A stretch of 64,000 bases of DNA, from contig NC_079149.1 in NCBI RefSeq assembly GCF_945859685.1, positions 121,369,575-121,433,574 of the forward strand. The letters are read 5' to 3'. Made by a program: the position numbers and the translations under genes. The first letter of the stretch is position 1, and each line of letters opens with the position of its first letter. Shown in pieces: positions 1 through 13,100 of this stretch. The stretch is from Eupeodes corollae. Taxonomy: Eukaryota; Arthropoda; Insecta; Diptera; Syrphidae. The notes under the pieces were generated by a model that saw only the letters and a list, made by a program, of their open reading frames with translations, had not been told where the DNA came from and ran no database searches.

Positions 1-3000
1 AAGAAAAAAAGGGCTGATTTCCAACAGCTCCAAAGACAACTACTTAGTCAGTTGGATTGCTGACGGGTGTAGGCTATAGTTACGACAGATAATTAACCAA
101 GTTATTGCGAGTGACATAAGATCAAATTTTCTAGGATTCTCCTTCACATTTTTACAAACAAATTCAATGTTTTTTGAACCGATGTTAGTGAAAAAGAACC
201 ATTTTTCCGACAAGAAAACCAATCGATATTCAAAAAGCACAAATGCAGTATTTGTAAATGATTTTGTTAAATAAAAAACCTTTTACGATCGACATCTAAT
301 GTGAACTGATCGGCCAACAATATTTAGATTAGTCTTTATATTTACCCACATCCTTGGTCCTAAATAAACATAATATTTTTAAAAACATGTACAAAAACAA
401 ATAAAGTCTAAGAAAAATATCCCCAAGGAAATCTATTTAAGTAATGGACTAATGGAAACCGCAAACTTACATAAAACAAATAAAAAACAAAACTGTTTGC
501 ACTTTTCAATGTTTTTTCTTTTGTTTAAAAAAAAAAAAAAACTTGACAAACTTATAAGACTTCACAGCAATAGATATCTCCAACTACATAATATCCAGGT
601 AAGTTATGCACTCAAGCAAAACCTATCCTAACACTACCTCTAGGTATAAAGTTGATGAAACACAAAAACAAGCTCCATTCGTCGTATATGGTAGCAGGTA
701 AAGGACACTGTACCTATGTATATGTAATAGCTGAAATACAAAATAAAGAAACTAAAAAAAATAGTTGTATATGCATAAAGCATAACACATATGTATATGT
801 ATGTATATAAATGTACATTTAGGTACATTTCCTAGAAACATAAAAATGTCATCCTCTGTTTTTCTGTTATCCTCTGCCAAATAATGGAAAACTTTTACTG
901 TCGAAAATGTTGTTGCCTCACCAATGCTATGGCTGTTACTGCTGGTTCTACTTTTGTGCTCTACCCCCTCCCCCCTCAATCCCAAAAAACCGCACACTAT
1001 GTTGGGATTCTCAAAAACCCAACAATGAAAAGTTTCCCACAAAAATGTAGCAAATATAACAGAGTCACCGCACCGCACTATACAATACGAGTACAAAACA
1101 TATCCATATGTCGCTATTGTCGCTGTTGTGCCACCAGCACTCGTCTCCACTTATAACCTAGGACGACTATAAGAGTCTATACCGAGTGTTGAAGGTTGGC
1201 GGAAGCCTAGGCCCTCCACCAGAAATTGTCTGTTAAACAATATAATGTATCTTGTCCAAGTTGTATGTGAGTATAAAAGGTTTGGCCCAGAAATAATACA
1301 AAATACAATATGTACCATTCCACCATATAACATACCAAATAAAAAAAGTAAAAGGGTACAGAGAACTCTTTCTCTCAAGGACTATAGGTACGGTACATGT
1401 ATGGGGTTTGAAAGAAGTCCGTGTGTCGTGGACAACACATGGCCAGACCAAACCAACTGAATACCGAAAGAGGAACATAAACTTCCATTTAACGATTCCA
1501 ACAAAACAAAGAACAAAAAAACAACACCAACTAAAAACAAAACAAAAAAGAAGAAATATACGAAAGGACGAAGCAAGTAATCGCCACATATGGGATTTGG
1601 ACACTTTGTTGTATTAAAGAGAGAGAGGGGAGGATTGGTGCATGTAAAAACCCTATCATAGCCACACCCTCCACTCCTTCTTTCAATTCCACCCAATCAC
1701 ATGAAGCACTCAAAAACAAAACTTGTCATAAATTGCATAAAATTTATTCACTTAATATTCGTATGCGGATGTCGATGTCTGCTCCCTGCTGTTACTGTTG
1801 CTCAGGCGTTGCGTTGGGGCCTCAGGCTTCATCCGGCTTGAGCCCCCAGTTACAGTTCCCAACCCTAGCTCAGGCATAATAAATTTGCTTACTTGCTTTC
1901 TGTTTTTGTGTTGTGTTATTTTTTTGTCCTGGCCGTTTTTGTGTGTGCTTCCAATTTTTTGTATTGTGTGTGATTATTTTGCCGTGTAAGGATGAGTGTA
2001 GAACTAGATTAACCAGGAAACAAGGACCTAACGGATAAAAACTCCTCTCCTGACGCCCGGTATCTCTATAAACTATATATTCTCAAGCTAGACAACAACT
2101 GTAGTTACATAGTTGTTATCTGAATTATGGTCAATGTGATAATTCAAAAGCAGAGAGAAGATGAGTAGAGTATACGTACCAGAAGCGGCTCTTTCACATT
2201 CCGTGGTGACACACGATTTTAGTTGTGACGACGACGACAACGACAACAAGGATAACGACAAGGACAATATAGAGTCTTTTATAGTTAGTTAAATGCCATT
2301 TATGTATATCCCGAAAATGTTTTCACATTGGTATATTACTAAACTAGTGTTCGAGGAGAGAGGAGAGTGAAGAACAGAGGGGGTGGATGGGAATTTAAGG
2401 TCTGTTGTTTCTGCTGGACCGTAATAAACGGATATACCAAATGCTACAGTAGACAATAAATAGCTCAGTACTGATAACAATAATTCTGGTGAAATAGAGT
2501 TACGGTCAAATGAAATAGTACAAGAAATTCTAAAAGCTTAAATCAGATTTTATTTTTGTTTTTATATATTTTCCTCCCATAGCTCTAGGATTTAGGGTTA
2601 AGGGTTATAGCCACTAGCTACATATTTCATTCTTGACCAAAATAGAGTTTTATTAACAAAAAAAAATTAATGGTATTTTCAAGGAAACACATATACATGC
2701 ATAAATGTATGAAGGTTTGGCAAATAATGAATGTTTAAGGTTGATTGTGAAGACAATAAACGTTTATCTCGAAGGACATACTTTTGTTTTGTGTTTTTTT
2801 TTGGTTATTATTGAAGAAATGTGTGTTTTAACAGTTTTATGGTATTATTTGTATGGTTGGGATAAATTCCATGACTATGTACCTACTCTCTATTTTATTT
2901 TGAAAATCTCAACTTTTCAATGACGTAACCATTAAATAGAAGATATTATAAGGGATTTTATTGTGCTATTTAGACTATGGCTTTTAAAACTGAATTTTCA

Positions 3001-4690
3001 TACATTTTAAATATATATTTAATATATTTAAGTTAAATTATATGATATGATACTTTTAAATTTATTTAATCAATATGTTATTGATTTGGGATTCGTTAGT
3101 TCATGAAACAATAAGACCGAACGCTTCTTTTAATTTGGAATTTTATCAAACCCATTAAAAACGCAGTTTTTTGGTTTAGGAACAATTTTAGTTTACAGAA
3201 AGTGTATATAAATGCAAATAACTTAATAGGTTTTGTACTACCTATTTCATAACATTCTATAGATACTCCTTATTCAAAACCTTGACCCTTACCATTAGAA
3301 AGCGCAAATTCAATGTATTCTTTTTTTCCGAACTAATAATTTCACCTTCGTCAATCTGTGCATTTGAATATTTAAACTTTTAAGGAAAACTCCAAACTAA
3401 CTTTTACCAATATATAACACTAACTTATAATTTCGTAGAAATCAATTTTCTAACATCAAAAATTCAAAATTAATAATTTTAAAATATAAATCTACATAGT
3501 AAACTCTTTCCACACAAAAAAAACTTTAATAAACTGAAAAATAGTGTAAAAACGTCAAAAAGTCATACAACTTGTATACCTCGGAAAGTGTCACGTTCTT
3601 CGTTTTGGGTCAAATCCCAGAAGCTGATTGGAAAATTTCATTCTTTTTATAACTTTATACATTGTAGATGAAGGTATACGCAAGAAAAATAAAGTGTTAG
3701 GGTGAAAGGGTGGGTTTGTAAGTATACATCTACCTTTGTATATAAACTCACCGCATACTTATAGTTTTCACCTTGATGTACTATATTTATACCTATACTG
3801 ATTCATGAAAAATTCATAACCTGAAGGACTTTTTGTGGTTACTTTTATAACAAAATATTCTGAAATGTTCTGACTCTCCATCTCTATATACATTATACAT
3901 ACATACATTTTAATACCTAACTAACCTATCATTCAGTTACTACCTAACCTATACCTAACTATATTGAAAAAAAAGGATTCGACCAAGGTTTTGACAACTC
4001 AAGGGATCAAATGAACTAAAAAAAAAGTAATAAACTATGGTGTATTGTGTAGATGTGTGTTCAAAATCGATGAGAAGTGTTAGAATAACAATTCAAAATA
4101 TTTTTCTCCCTTTTTGTTGTTGTTACTTCGTAAAAAAGGTTTTATTTTTCGTTAAATCTTTAAGGGTAAATAGTGTAATCGTAAAAGTTAGGAGAGTTCT
4201 TAAGTTCAGATTTTGGTCTGAAATTCTCGACAAATTTGTAAATTGCTCGTGTTTAGTTCAATTACCCAAAAAAGTAATTTAACAAATATTTAAAAACAAA
4301 TTTATTTCAACTTTTACATTGTTTCAAAAAACAATTTTTATAACACATCCGTACACTCTAAGGTTGCCCTTAATATCAAATAATATTTTCTCTAATTTCT
4401 TGTTGATTTCAAAATGTGTATTTCGTCTTGATATCGGTCTCGTTCAACTCCTCGTATTCACGTTCTATTGTTGGTCTCATTAAATAAATAAAATAATTCC
4501 ATTTTCATTTTTTTTCATCAAATTTGAGATGGTAGCCAATCTCTAATGGATTTTTTACAGTTTAATTTGTATGACTTAAAAACATACTATGTTTTAACGT
4601 TTATACGGAATTTCAAAATTTCAACTGAAGTTATAAAATTACTTTTTTTTAAGTAAAGTAAATCTAAAAATTACTGAATTGAGAAAAAAA
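1..4690. other. AT-rich non-coding DNA, no gene seen
   Basis: No supportable gene. Open frames here are short and dominated by low-complexity residues. The segment holds a poly-A run near 526-541, TATG-type short repeats near 785-810, a GAC/AAC-rich patch at 2226-2270, and one GC-rich hairpin at 1816-1846 listed separately. A donor-like CAG/GTAAGT string lies at 596-604 without a convincing pyrimidine tract before it. Nothing resembles a transposon terminus or domain. Confidence 0.6.
1816..1846. other. GC-rich hairpin
   Basis: GGGGC at 1816-1820 pairs with GCCCC at 1842-1846. Pairing continues inward as TCAGGC(T) with (G)GCTTGA, with one bulged C and wobble pairs, closing on a loop of about six bases. 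A stem of roughly 12 pairs this rich in G+C stands out in AT-rich surroundings. It is too short for a standard pre-miRNA on its own. It could be a structured RNA element or a relic of a GC-rich repeat. Function unknown. Confidence 0.4.
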
Positions 4691-5135
4691 TGAGACCGGC
4701 CGAGTTCAACAAGACCCTAGAGACCAACGAGCTCAACGAGACAACGAGACAAAAGAGACAACCGAGACAATTGAGACAAACAATACCAACGAGATAAACG
4801 AGACAACCGAGAGAAACGAGTCCAAAGAAACTAACGAGGCAACCGAGAGAATCGAGATAAAACAAACAAACGAGACCAACGAGACGAGAAAAACGAGGCA
4901 AACAGGATAAACGAGACCTACGAGACAAACGAAAACAACGAGACGAACCAAACAAACGAAGCAAACGAGACAAACGAGACCAACGAAACTAACGAGACAA
5001 ACGTGATAAACGAGACAGACGAGACAAACGGGACAAACGAGACAAATGAGACCAACGAGACAAACAGGACAAAAAAGCCCAATGAGACAAACGATAACGA
5101 GCCCAACGAGACCAACGATATCAACGAGGCCAATG
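4691..5135. repeat. 9-bp minisatellite, AACGAGACA type
   Basis: About 445 bp made of diverged tandem copies of a 9-bp unit, best written AACGAGACA with variants such as CAACGAGAC and CAACCGAGA. Because nine is a multiple of three, all minus-strand frames stay open over long parts and read as S-F/L-V repeats. Those frames are artefacts of the repeat, not evidence for a gene. Single-base variants and short indels show an old array. No flanking target duplication was noticed. Confidence 0.85.
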
Positions 5136-6568
5136 TTGACTGATCATAACACATTTTTGTGTGCAAATTTACACGACTTATGACCAAACTCTATGGGTCT
5201 TTTATATGGCTGCGTCATCTTCTTTAAATTGACAAGGTCCCGTTTTTTCCCTTAAAATCACGGACTCATTCATCGACGTCTAGTAGTAAGTCGAGTATAG
5301 GTAATCGACGTCGAAAGAAAGGCAAATGTGAAAATGTAGAGGCAATGACTGGCACTCTGTAAGTAAGGATTTCCGTTCCATCCAAACCCCACTCACACCT
5401 AAATTCATTCCATTTCATATCGACGACGAAGGTTTCTTGTCCTTAGGGGTTATTACCCGGATTTATATTCTTCAAAAGCTGATGTTATTTTTTATTTTTA
5501 CAATACAAAAACTCTTACACTTCTCCAACTCCCCCCCTCCACCCCTCAACCGTTTGGAATAAGTATAATATATAACTACGATAGAATTGAATGGTGGTGT
5601 CCCTATCAAAGTTGAACAGAAGTGCTGAGCTTAAGGCAATATAATACCCCATCTGAGCGAGTTTCTTATGCATGATTGAGTCCTTATGTACTATATACAT
5701 ACATATATATTTGTATATGTATGTATATAAATTCATCGTCTCGCATATTGAATGGTATAGGCTTTGGTGCATTTAGAGCAAGAAAACAGGACACGAACGA
5801 GCTAGGATATACAAGAGTGCGCTTTGCAATCCAAAGTACATCGCGAAGAAGGCAAATGAGTTGTCAAGGATGTACAATATACTCGTATACAGTACAAAAC
5901 GTTATGCCAACCCAACGACAACGACGACGACGATATAAAGAGACAAAATGGTGTCTCGGGAATGGTTTTTTTTTTGTTGTTGATCGGTGCGGGTGGCGAT
6001 ATAAAGGCTCAATGTGCACTTCTTAGAGAGCGATTGAAGTCACTTTAGTTAGAAGGAAATCAATTTCCTGTGCACAGACATCATCATCATCATCACAGAG
6101 AACAGAACAAAGTCACAGAATCTATAAAAAAAAAACACTGAAGGATTGAACTGGATTACAAGCAACTATTTTATAGTCATGAACAATATACATGCCTTTC
6201 CCTAGTAGCGAAAACGTCGTCGTTGGTCCCTCATACAATATAAGGACTTCTTGGGTTTATATATTCATACATAGAAACAGAAAACAGGACTAAAATAAAA
6301 AAAAATTGCAATACGAAACGAAACGAACAATTGAAATGCATACGAATGTCATTTGTTTTCGGTCTTGGGTTCCGTTTCGAAATGTGAAATGCCTAAATGT
6401 GTAGATATGATACTGTTCTGCTTTTAGAATAATGGAGTCTTCTATGGATACATGTTCTTTGAGAGTAGGTATATAAGCTGGGTGATGCATAAGAATTTGG
6501 CAAACACACTTTCACCCACTCACTAACTCACTCACCGTCTATCTTAATTCTTATGCTCTCGTATGAAC
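5136..6568. other. Non-coding DNA with short repeats
   Basis: No gene recognised. It holds a TATG/CATA microsatellite near 5692-5730, an ACG/AAC-rich run at 5911-5935 and a CAT run at 6079-6096. A TATAAAGG string near 6000-6007 precedes a stretch that could be a transcript 5' end. No good initiator lies about 30 bp downstream, so no promoter is claimed. Confidence 0.5.
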
Positions 6569-6570
6569 TG

Positions 6571-7215
6571 TACAGGGTGGGTCAATAGTTACACTCAATA
6601 ACTTGTATAAGTGTTCGAATCACAAAGTATGATTTATAGGGATTTAGTTGGTCTAAGTATGGAAAACAGAAGCGGTCTCTTTTTAGGATAATTTCGCAGG
6701 ATATCTAAGCTCAAGTAATTCCACAGCCTCTTGTAGTCAAATTTGTAGAACATGGTTTACAATAAATACTTAATTTTAAATAATAATGTGTTCGTTGAAA
6801 ATTAACCTTAAAGAACACGTCCATGAAAACATCCTGGATTTAATTTTTTTCCCAGTTGAATTTTATATGGAAACAGCTGTGTTTCAGTCTTTGCTAAGCT
6901 TGGCAGTTCATCGCTGGTAGCGGGCTGTGTCCAAAACGCTTTCGTTTCGTTGTTTTTGAATTCTCAGAAATGTTTGCAAACAAAAATCTTTTCATATTCG
7001 CTTCAGTTCATAAGCTATGAGGTCTTCTAGATTAAAAAAAGGATCAACTACAGATCCTTGTTGACAAAATCGAAATACCGTAGTCATGTGGGTAGGTCGT
7101 GGATTTTGAACATTTTAATGTCACCGATAAGCTCTCAAGTTTCTTCCTCTCTTAAGCACTGTAGAGTTATGATTTTTTTTTTTAAATGAGGAAGAAACTT
7201 TTAAACCACCCTGTA
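6571..7215. mobile_element. MITE-like element with perfect 12-bp TIRs
   Basis: Twelve bases, TGTACAGGGTGG at 6569-6580, recur exactly inverted as CCACCCTGTACA at 7206-7217. Similarity continues less strictly inward (GTCAATAGT against TTTAAAAGT). TA at both outer edges fits the TA target duplication of the IS630/Tc1/mariner superfamily. The element is about 645 bp and has no open frame of note, so it is probably a non-autonomous or decayed copy. The interior has not been assigned to any transposase. The boundaries are seen directly; the superfamily is inferred from ends and target. Confidence 0.6.
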
Positions 7216-8844
7216 CAATAAATGTTATACATTTATGCACTTATAACAAAAAACATGGAACATTTGAATATTTTTGAGTATATTTGCCTAGAACTTGAAG
7301 CCTTCTATGACTCTGAATGAAATTGAATTGAAATTTGTCCATGAACAGCGAAAGAGAGAGAGAGAGTTCTTCATGTTCATATAGCTTTTGTATCCAAGGC
7401 TGATATAAAGTACGAGTAGTACTCATCTTAGTTGGTCTTTTCTTGTACTTTTTTGTATATGTGTTCTGTTGGTTTAATCGAAAATTTGTCCTCTTAAGGA
7501 TAATATAGACAACGGATCTGTTCTGATGGCAACACACATCCCACATACTATACTCTAACTCTATATTCAAATATATGAAAATACACTTAAGTGCAAATAA
7601 CAAACGGAATTAAACATTTCAAAAGGATATGCATAGCAAAGATATTTTGTCTATTTACGAGAGTATAAGGACACAATCATTGTATATTTGTGGTTTTTCT
7701 ATAAATTTTGGACAGACTATTAGACTATAGAACTATCAACTTCTAAAGGACTAACCATATAGATATGTTCCTATTGTATAGGTCTACCTCAATCCTTTAT
7801 GTGAGTGGGAATTTTCTGCAGAACAGAAAAGGTCAAAATCTTTAGATTTATTTGACAGAATACAAAAGGATTGTTTTGTGTGGTTTTGGAGATGGAGACC
7901 CGTTAGAAAGATAGATTCCTTGATGAAAAGAATTTTGTATGCATACAGGACATACCTACCTAAGCAGTTTTTTGGTTGATATTCTTTACTAAATGGGACT
8001 TCTTTGTATGAACATTTATGCAAAAAAAGGATTTATGTGTCCATCACATATACATAGGTAGTAGGTACTCGTAGATGGTATAGATGTCTATGGGTGGTGT
8101 TGATACTTTTTAGTCTCTCGATTGAAATTCTGTTCTATTCTACATGTTTTTTTTTACAAAATTGACAATTTGTAATTGTGTGGCTTTTCATGGAATTGAT
8201 GTCCTTTTTTGTAGATACTTCATTTTTGTATGATGTGTGTTGTGTAGTGTATACTATGCGTCTGTTGATGATTGCTCATGTAGTGTTTTACAAGGACCGA
8301 TTTTATTGTGGTATTGAATGTTGTAAAATTTTGTAAATTGTGTCAGCAGTATCAGAGTGGCTTCTCCCTACAAAATTTACAAAAAGAGCAAACCAAACAA
8401 AAGTGTGTAAATGAAGGTAATAAGAGCAATTTGTGTGAAAAATCTTGACAGGATAATTTATTGAATGAATTTTATTGCCAAAAATTTATAGTGAAAATAT
8501 ATGAAAATAATATCGATTTATGTAAAGGCAATATAAATATTTTGAAAGGTAGGCAAAAATGATGCAGTCCAAAATATATCTTCTGTGGTTTTTTGATTTA
8601 TTGCAACCACTTTACTGGAAAAAACTTTATGATAATAAAGATATTGGAACAAAAATTTGTAATTTACACTAAAGCTTCCAATAAAAGTATTTAAAATTTA
8701 GTGCTGAAATTTCAAAATATTACTTGTGGACAATTTTGTGAAAAAAGTTTTGATAAAATGACCAAATGTAGAAGAGTTTATTTTATGTACTCAATATAAA
8801 TATAAAGATAACACTTTGTTTTAATTTTAAAAATAAAAAGAAGA
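7216..8844. other. Non-coding DNA, GA run
   Basis: No gene. A short GA-dinucleotide run lies at 7350-7366. AAGGAC/AAGGAT words are dense between about 7490 and 8300. No transposon ends were recognised. Confidence 0.5.
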
Positions 8845-9400
8845 TGATAACTTCCTATCACGTCTGTTTGTCTTGCTTTTAAACCTTTTAGTAGATGTTC
8901 GTGTTTTGTTCAAAAACTTGTCAGTTGAATTATTCTAAAAAAATTAATAATTACCAACAATATTTTGCACTTGATGAAATACTTCATTTCAAAATCCATT
9001 TTTGCAAACGAGATTTTTAGATTTTTTCCTAAAAGTTTATATTTCGTACATAAACAAATACAATTAAATTGAAGCCAATGTTTTTATTTTTTGAAAAGAT
9101 ATTTGAGTAGAAAATCATCGTTAGGTTATTATATTTTCGTTAAAAAACTGTCAATTCAATTTTTCTCAAAATTGTATAGAATGTTGAAATGTTTTTATAT
9201 TATAATTAATTTAAGCCAATGTCTCAAAGTTTTGGAAAGTTATTTGAGTTTGAAAATCAATTTTTAACAACTTTAATTTATTTTTTTTAGGCTTTTATTT
9301 TTGGTAAGTCTATTCGATTTTTCTCAAAATTTTACCGAATGTTGAAAAAAATATTTCTTATAACATAACATGAGTTGGAAGCCATAATCTCAAATTTTTG
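8845..9400 (-). mobile_element. Fragment of GGAAGTTAT-ended repeat family
   Basis: This starts with GATAACTTCC next to a CGTCTGTTTGTCTTGC string that also flanks the ends of the copies near 41.95 and 48.78 kb. It continues into T-rich internal units with the family signature: CTGTCAATTC, TTTTTCTCAAAATTTT, a TTGAAAA block, and a sentence resembling AAGCCAATGTCTCAAA. Two or more internal units are visible at about 9060-9240 and 9240-9390. The far terminus is missing. The family is described at 47190-48838. Confidence 0.55.
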
Positions 9401-9473
9401 AAAAAATGTTTGTCTCGGTAAGAGAACGATCTCCAATTATTTTTAGAGCTCTTTTTTCAATTCCGGAAGAATC

Positions 9474-10171
9474 AAGTACGTTACTGGAGCACCAGGCCAA
9501 ATATAAAAGTTATACTCAAGTTTTGAATGGATAAAATCTTTGTAAATTTTAGCCAGATGTTAAGGGTTGGAAAACTCCTTTCATCGTCAGAGAAAATCTA
9601 AACACTAAGCACCAGTTTTGGCGATATCAAATATGTGATCACCCCACAACAAGTGATTTGTGATGCACATACCTAGGACTGATAGTTGTTCAGTCTTCTT
9701 GATGCAAGTACCACGCATGGAAAGTGACATTGGGGGAAGGTTACGCTTTTGTGACAGTAGGCATTGAGTTTTCGAAGCATTAAATTCTACACGGTTTTTA
9801 ACTAACCATTGAACAATGCTGTCAAGATCAGAATTTAGTGATCTTATCAAACAAAGATGAGAATCTAAACACGAATTTGAAAAGCTCAGGGTACTGTCAT
9901 CCGCTAAATAATTAAGTGGGTAAGAAGTTTCAGACAAAAGATCATTTATAAAAATAAGGACAAGCGTCGGGGACAAAACGGAGCTCTGGGGAACACCAGT
10001 ATTTATTTTATAAATATCAAATTTGAACCCGTCAAATACTGCTTGAATTGAAAGGTCCGAAAAATTATTTCTAATCCAACAAAGAAGAGATTCATCAATA
10101 CAAAAAGCAGTATTTTCGATAAGAGAGCTTGATGCCAAACTCTTTAAAATGCCTTTGAAATATCAAAGTGC
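9474..10171 (-). pseudogene. LINE reverse transcriptase relic (Jockey-like)
   Basis: This is part of the reverse transcriptase of a non-LTR retrotransposon, the enzyme that copies element RNA at the target site. On the minus strand the order is: a degraded HFDISKAF block near 10171-10145, interrupted by a TAA stop; then an uninterrupted frame from 10138 to 9605 with GVPQSSVLSPT, the FINDLL block, the catalytic-type LADDSTL, and the NASKTQCLL region. A stop at the end of IAKTGA is followed by recognisable downstream sequence (SKLEYN, then W-P-GA) to about 9474. The second G of GVPQG is S, and a stop breaks the upstream part, so the copy is dead. No endonuclease domain or element ends were found. 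Clade assignment from motif style only. Confidence 0.85.
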
Positions 10172-13100
10172 AATAATATTTTTTCTAAATATATTGTTTA
10201 TGAGTTAACCTCGTTTGATAGAGCTTCTCAATAGTTACACATTCGTGTAGTGTAGCTAAAAAAAGAATCTCTGTACTTAACTAACAGTAAACTGATTTTT
10301 AAACATTTTTTGGTATGGTAAAATTAATTTTCGTTCGTTCTCGTTGATTCTCATTTAGTGGTGTCACGATTATTATGGAAAATAAGATCTATATGACAAA
10401 GACGCATTATTTCAAAATTAGCAAACTGTCTAAGAAGATCCCTTCTTTGCTTGCAGATTCATTTAAGACAAAAATTATGCTCAGTAAAAAATGTACACAT
10501 CGTCCCCAATCAAAAGTCTTTACTCTTCATACAACTTAAATGCCGTATTTTTTTCCAGGTATACTTAGTTATTAAATTTGAATAATTTAAAATATTAGAA
10601 GTTCATTTCAAACCCCCTCGCTAGCCTTTTAAATTTTGAGGTGAAACCTCAAACAGTGTTCTTTCTTTTTGTATAAAAAGCTTATATAAACTACTAATAT
10701 TGTTTTTAGAAGTTGTGTTTTATTGGCTGAATTATTTTAAAAGTAAAATGGAAAAGTATCGAGCGAAGAAAGTGTACTGCAAAAAAAGATATAGAAAAAA
10801 AATTGAATTATAAGAGAGGTGGTAAATCCTAATTTTTTACGTTTTCAAGATTTCAATGAAAATAAATAAGCCTTCACTCCAAAAATAAATGCTTTGAAAA
10901 CAAAACGGAAATTAACTATTTCATTTTATTAAAGAATGTCTTTTATTTTGTGGTATAAAAACTTTAAAAAAATTGAATTTTGATTTATTGGCGAGAAAAG
11001 GGTGATTTTTGGACTTATTTGTGACTGAAAACAATTTTTGAATGTCAAATTTAATTTCGAAAATTCAAAGACTTTCAATTTTCTTTAAAGGATGACTATC
11101 ATCGAGAAAACATTTGAAATAAAATAGAATAAGTATGTCAAAAGATTATTTACTGCATATCTTCAAAACTTTGAACTGCACACGTCAACAACCTCCGACT
11201 TAAATCATTGACGGAGTTTACTATTAAAAATAACCAAGCTCTGATAGTTACCCTTAAAATTAATCTTTCTATATTGAAAAACGGTTTACAATATCTGTAT
11301 ATCCTTAAAGGAATGTTTCAACCAAATTATATATATTCTTAATTGTAATGTACATTAAACTTTGCACAAAAATAAAATAAGAAATGTCAAAGGTTATTGA
11401 ATCTGATATAAATATATAAACTTCTCAAAATGTTAATATTATTAATTTAGCTCAGAAACATTCTTCAGGAATACTCTCGCTTTACTTCATTGAAGTTAAA
11501 TATTACAAGAAAAACCCTGTGGCTTTGATGTTAAATTATGAAGCAGCTATTTTTCATATTTATACTAAACTCACAATTCTATAGACGAGTTAACATAAAA
11601 CAGTTTTGGTGTGATGCTTGATGTCTGATGCCTTTCAAGCTCTTTCATTCGATTTCTGTATTTATCAGAGTCAACTTTACTATACCACTGCCTTTCTGTG
11701 ACTTGAAGAAAATATCTTCAAAATTTACAGATACACATCATTGCCGACCATACTGACTGAGACTGTTTTATTATGATTAATAATCCAAAACAGCAAAATC
11801 TTCTTACAAAATAAAACCAAAACATTCAAAAACACACACAAACACACATTAAAATCCCTTTTACCAGTCCAGTCCAGAGTCCTTCAACCAACAAAACAGA
11901 AGAAAAAAAGGAAATATAATACTAAAAAATAAAAATGTACAAAAAGCATCAAGACCAAAAGAATCCCCGGAAAAGGGACTTAAGTCAAATTGAAAGCATA
12001 GCAAAATATTCATCTTAATAAAATATTTTCATGTTTATTTTTTCTTTTATTATAATATTGAAATGGGGGTCGGTATGGTCGTAAATATAAAAGGCGTTGC
12101 CAAAAAAAAAATGAGAGAAGAGAAGACGAACAAAATAAAATAAAAATATGTAAGACCAAGGATCCTTCAAGGCTTCGCACTTCCTAATATGTACGATTGG
12201 ACCGAGTGCACCATACAAAAGTTCACTACATACAAACATAAATATATTGAATATTCTTCAGGGTGTATCCTGTTTATATGTATGTATGTACGTACCCATG
12301 TGAACAAGGTCACTATCGTCCCTAAGCAGTTTATAATGGTGCCAACATGAAAATTGATTATGCAGAAAAAAATGTGCTTTTATGGTTTTTTGCACCGCCT
12401 CTAGGGCCAGGCCGGCAGATGAAGGGATGGCTAAAGTACTGAAAAAAGAACAAGCAAGGTTTTTGTCGATGAATTATATCGTAAAAGACGCCAATATGAT
12501 TGTACCAACGAGAAAAAAATAGAAAACGGTCAAGGATGATTTTTATGAAAAACGACCGGAAGCATTAAAGTGTATAGTGCACGTTGTATTAATGTACTGA
12601 TTCATGGTTAAATTTTTAATGACCAAGATTTTTCATAAATGTATTTTGATTTTGAAATTTTTAACAAAGCCGAGGTACATAAAAATTCAATTATACGAAA
12701 AAATATTCAAAATTAGTTTTGAAGACCTAAATTACGACTCTAAGGCTTTAAGAACATACTTATTCTACATTCGCAATGTGATGATCCTTTTGTGTTTTAT
12801 TTAATGACATTTTTGTTTTGTTTTATGTGCGACGTCAAAAGCAAAAATATCATATACGAGTTGAGTATAAACCGCAGCATAAAGCACTAAAAAAGCAAAC
12901 TCTGAACAAGTGAACTCGCATCGTATACAAAGATAAAGTGCATAAAAGTGACGACATCAGGACTATCCCAAAAGGATATTTCTACCGCATTAACTTGAAT
13001 GCATAGAGTACGTTATACATACTTTATCCTTATAAAGCTTTACCTACTCTTATGCTTGTATGTATGTTTGTATATTTATGGCGCATACTATGTTTTCATG

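Noticed and set aside
752..1150. 132-codon minus frame
   Set aside because: No recognisable domain or codon structure, and AT-rich DNA with overlapping frames on the other strand; treated as chance.
1233..1604. 123-codon minus frame rich in Phe, Leu and Trp
   Set aside because: Hydrophobic residues come from A-rich plus-strand sequence; overlapping frames on both strands; no start or splice context.
5985..6100. TATAAAGG near 6000 as a promoter
   Set aside because: The nearest initiator-like TCACTT is about 42 bp away, too far, and no exon follows.
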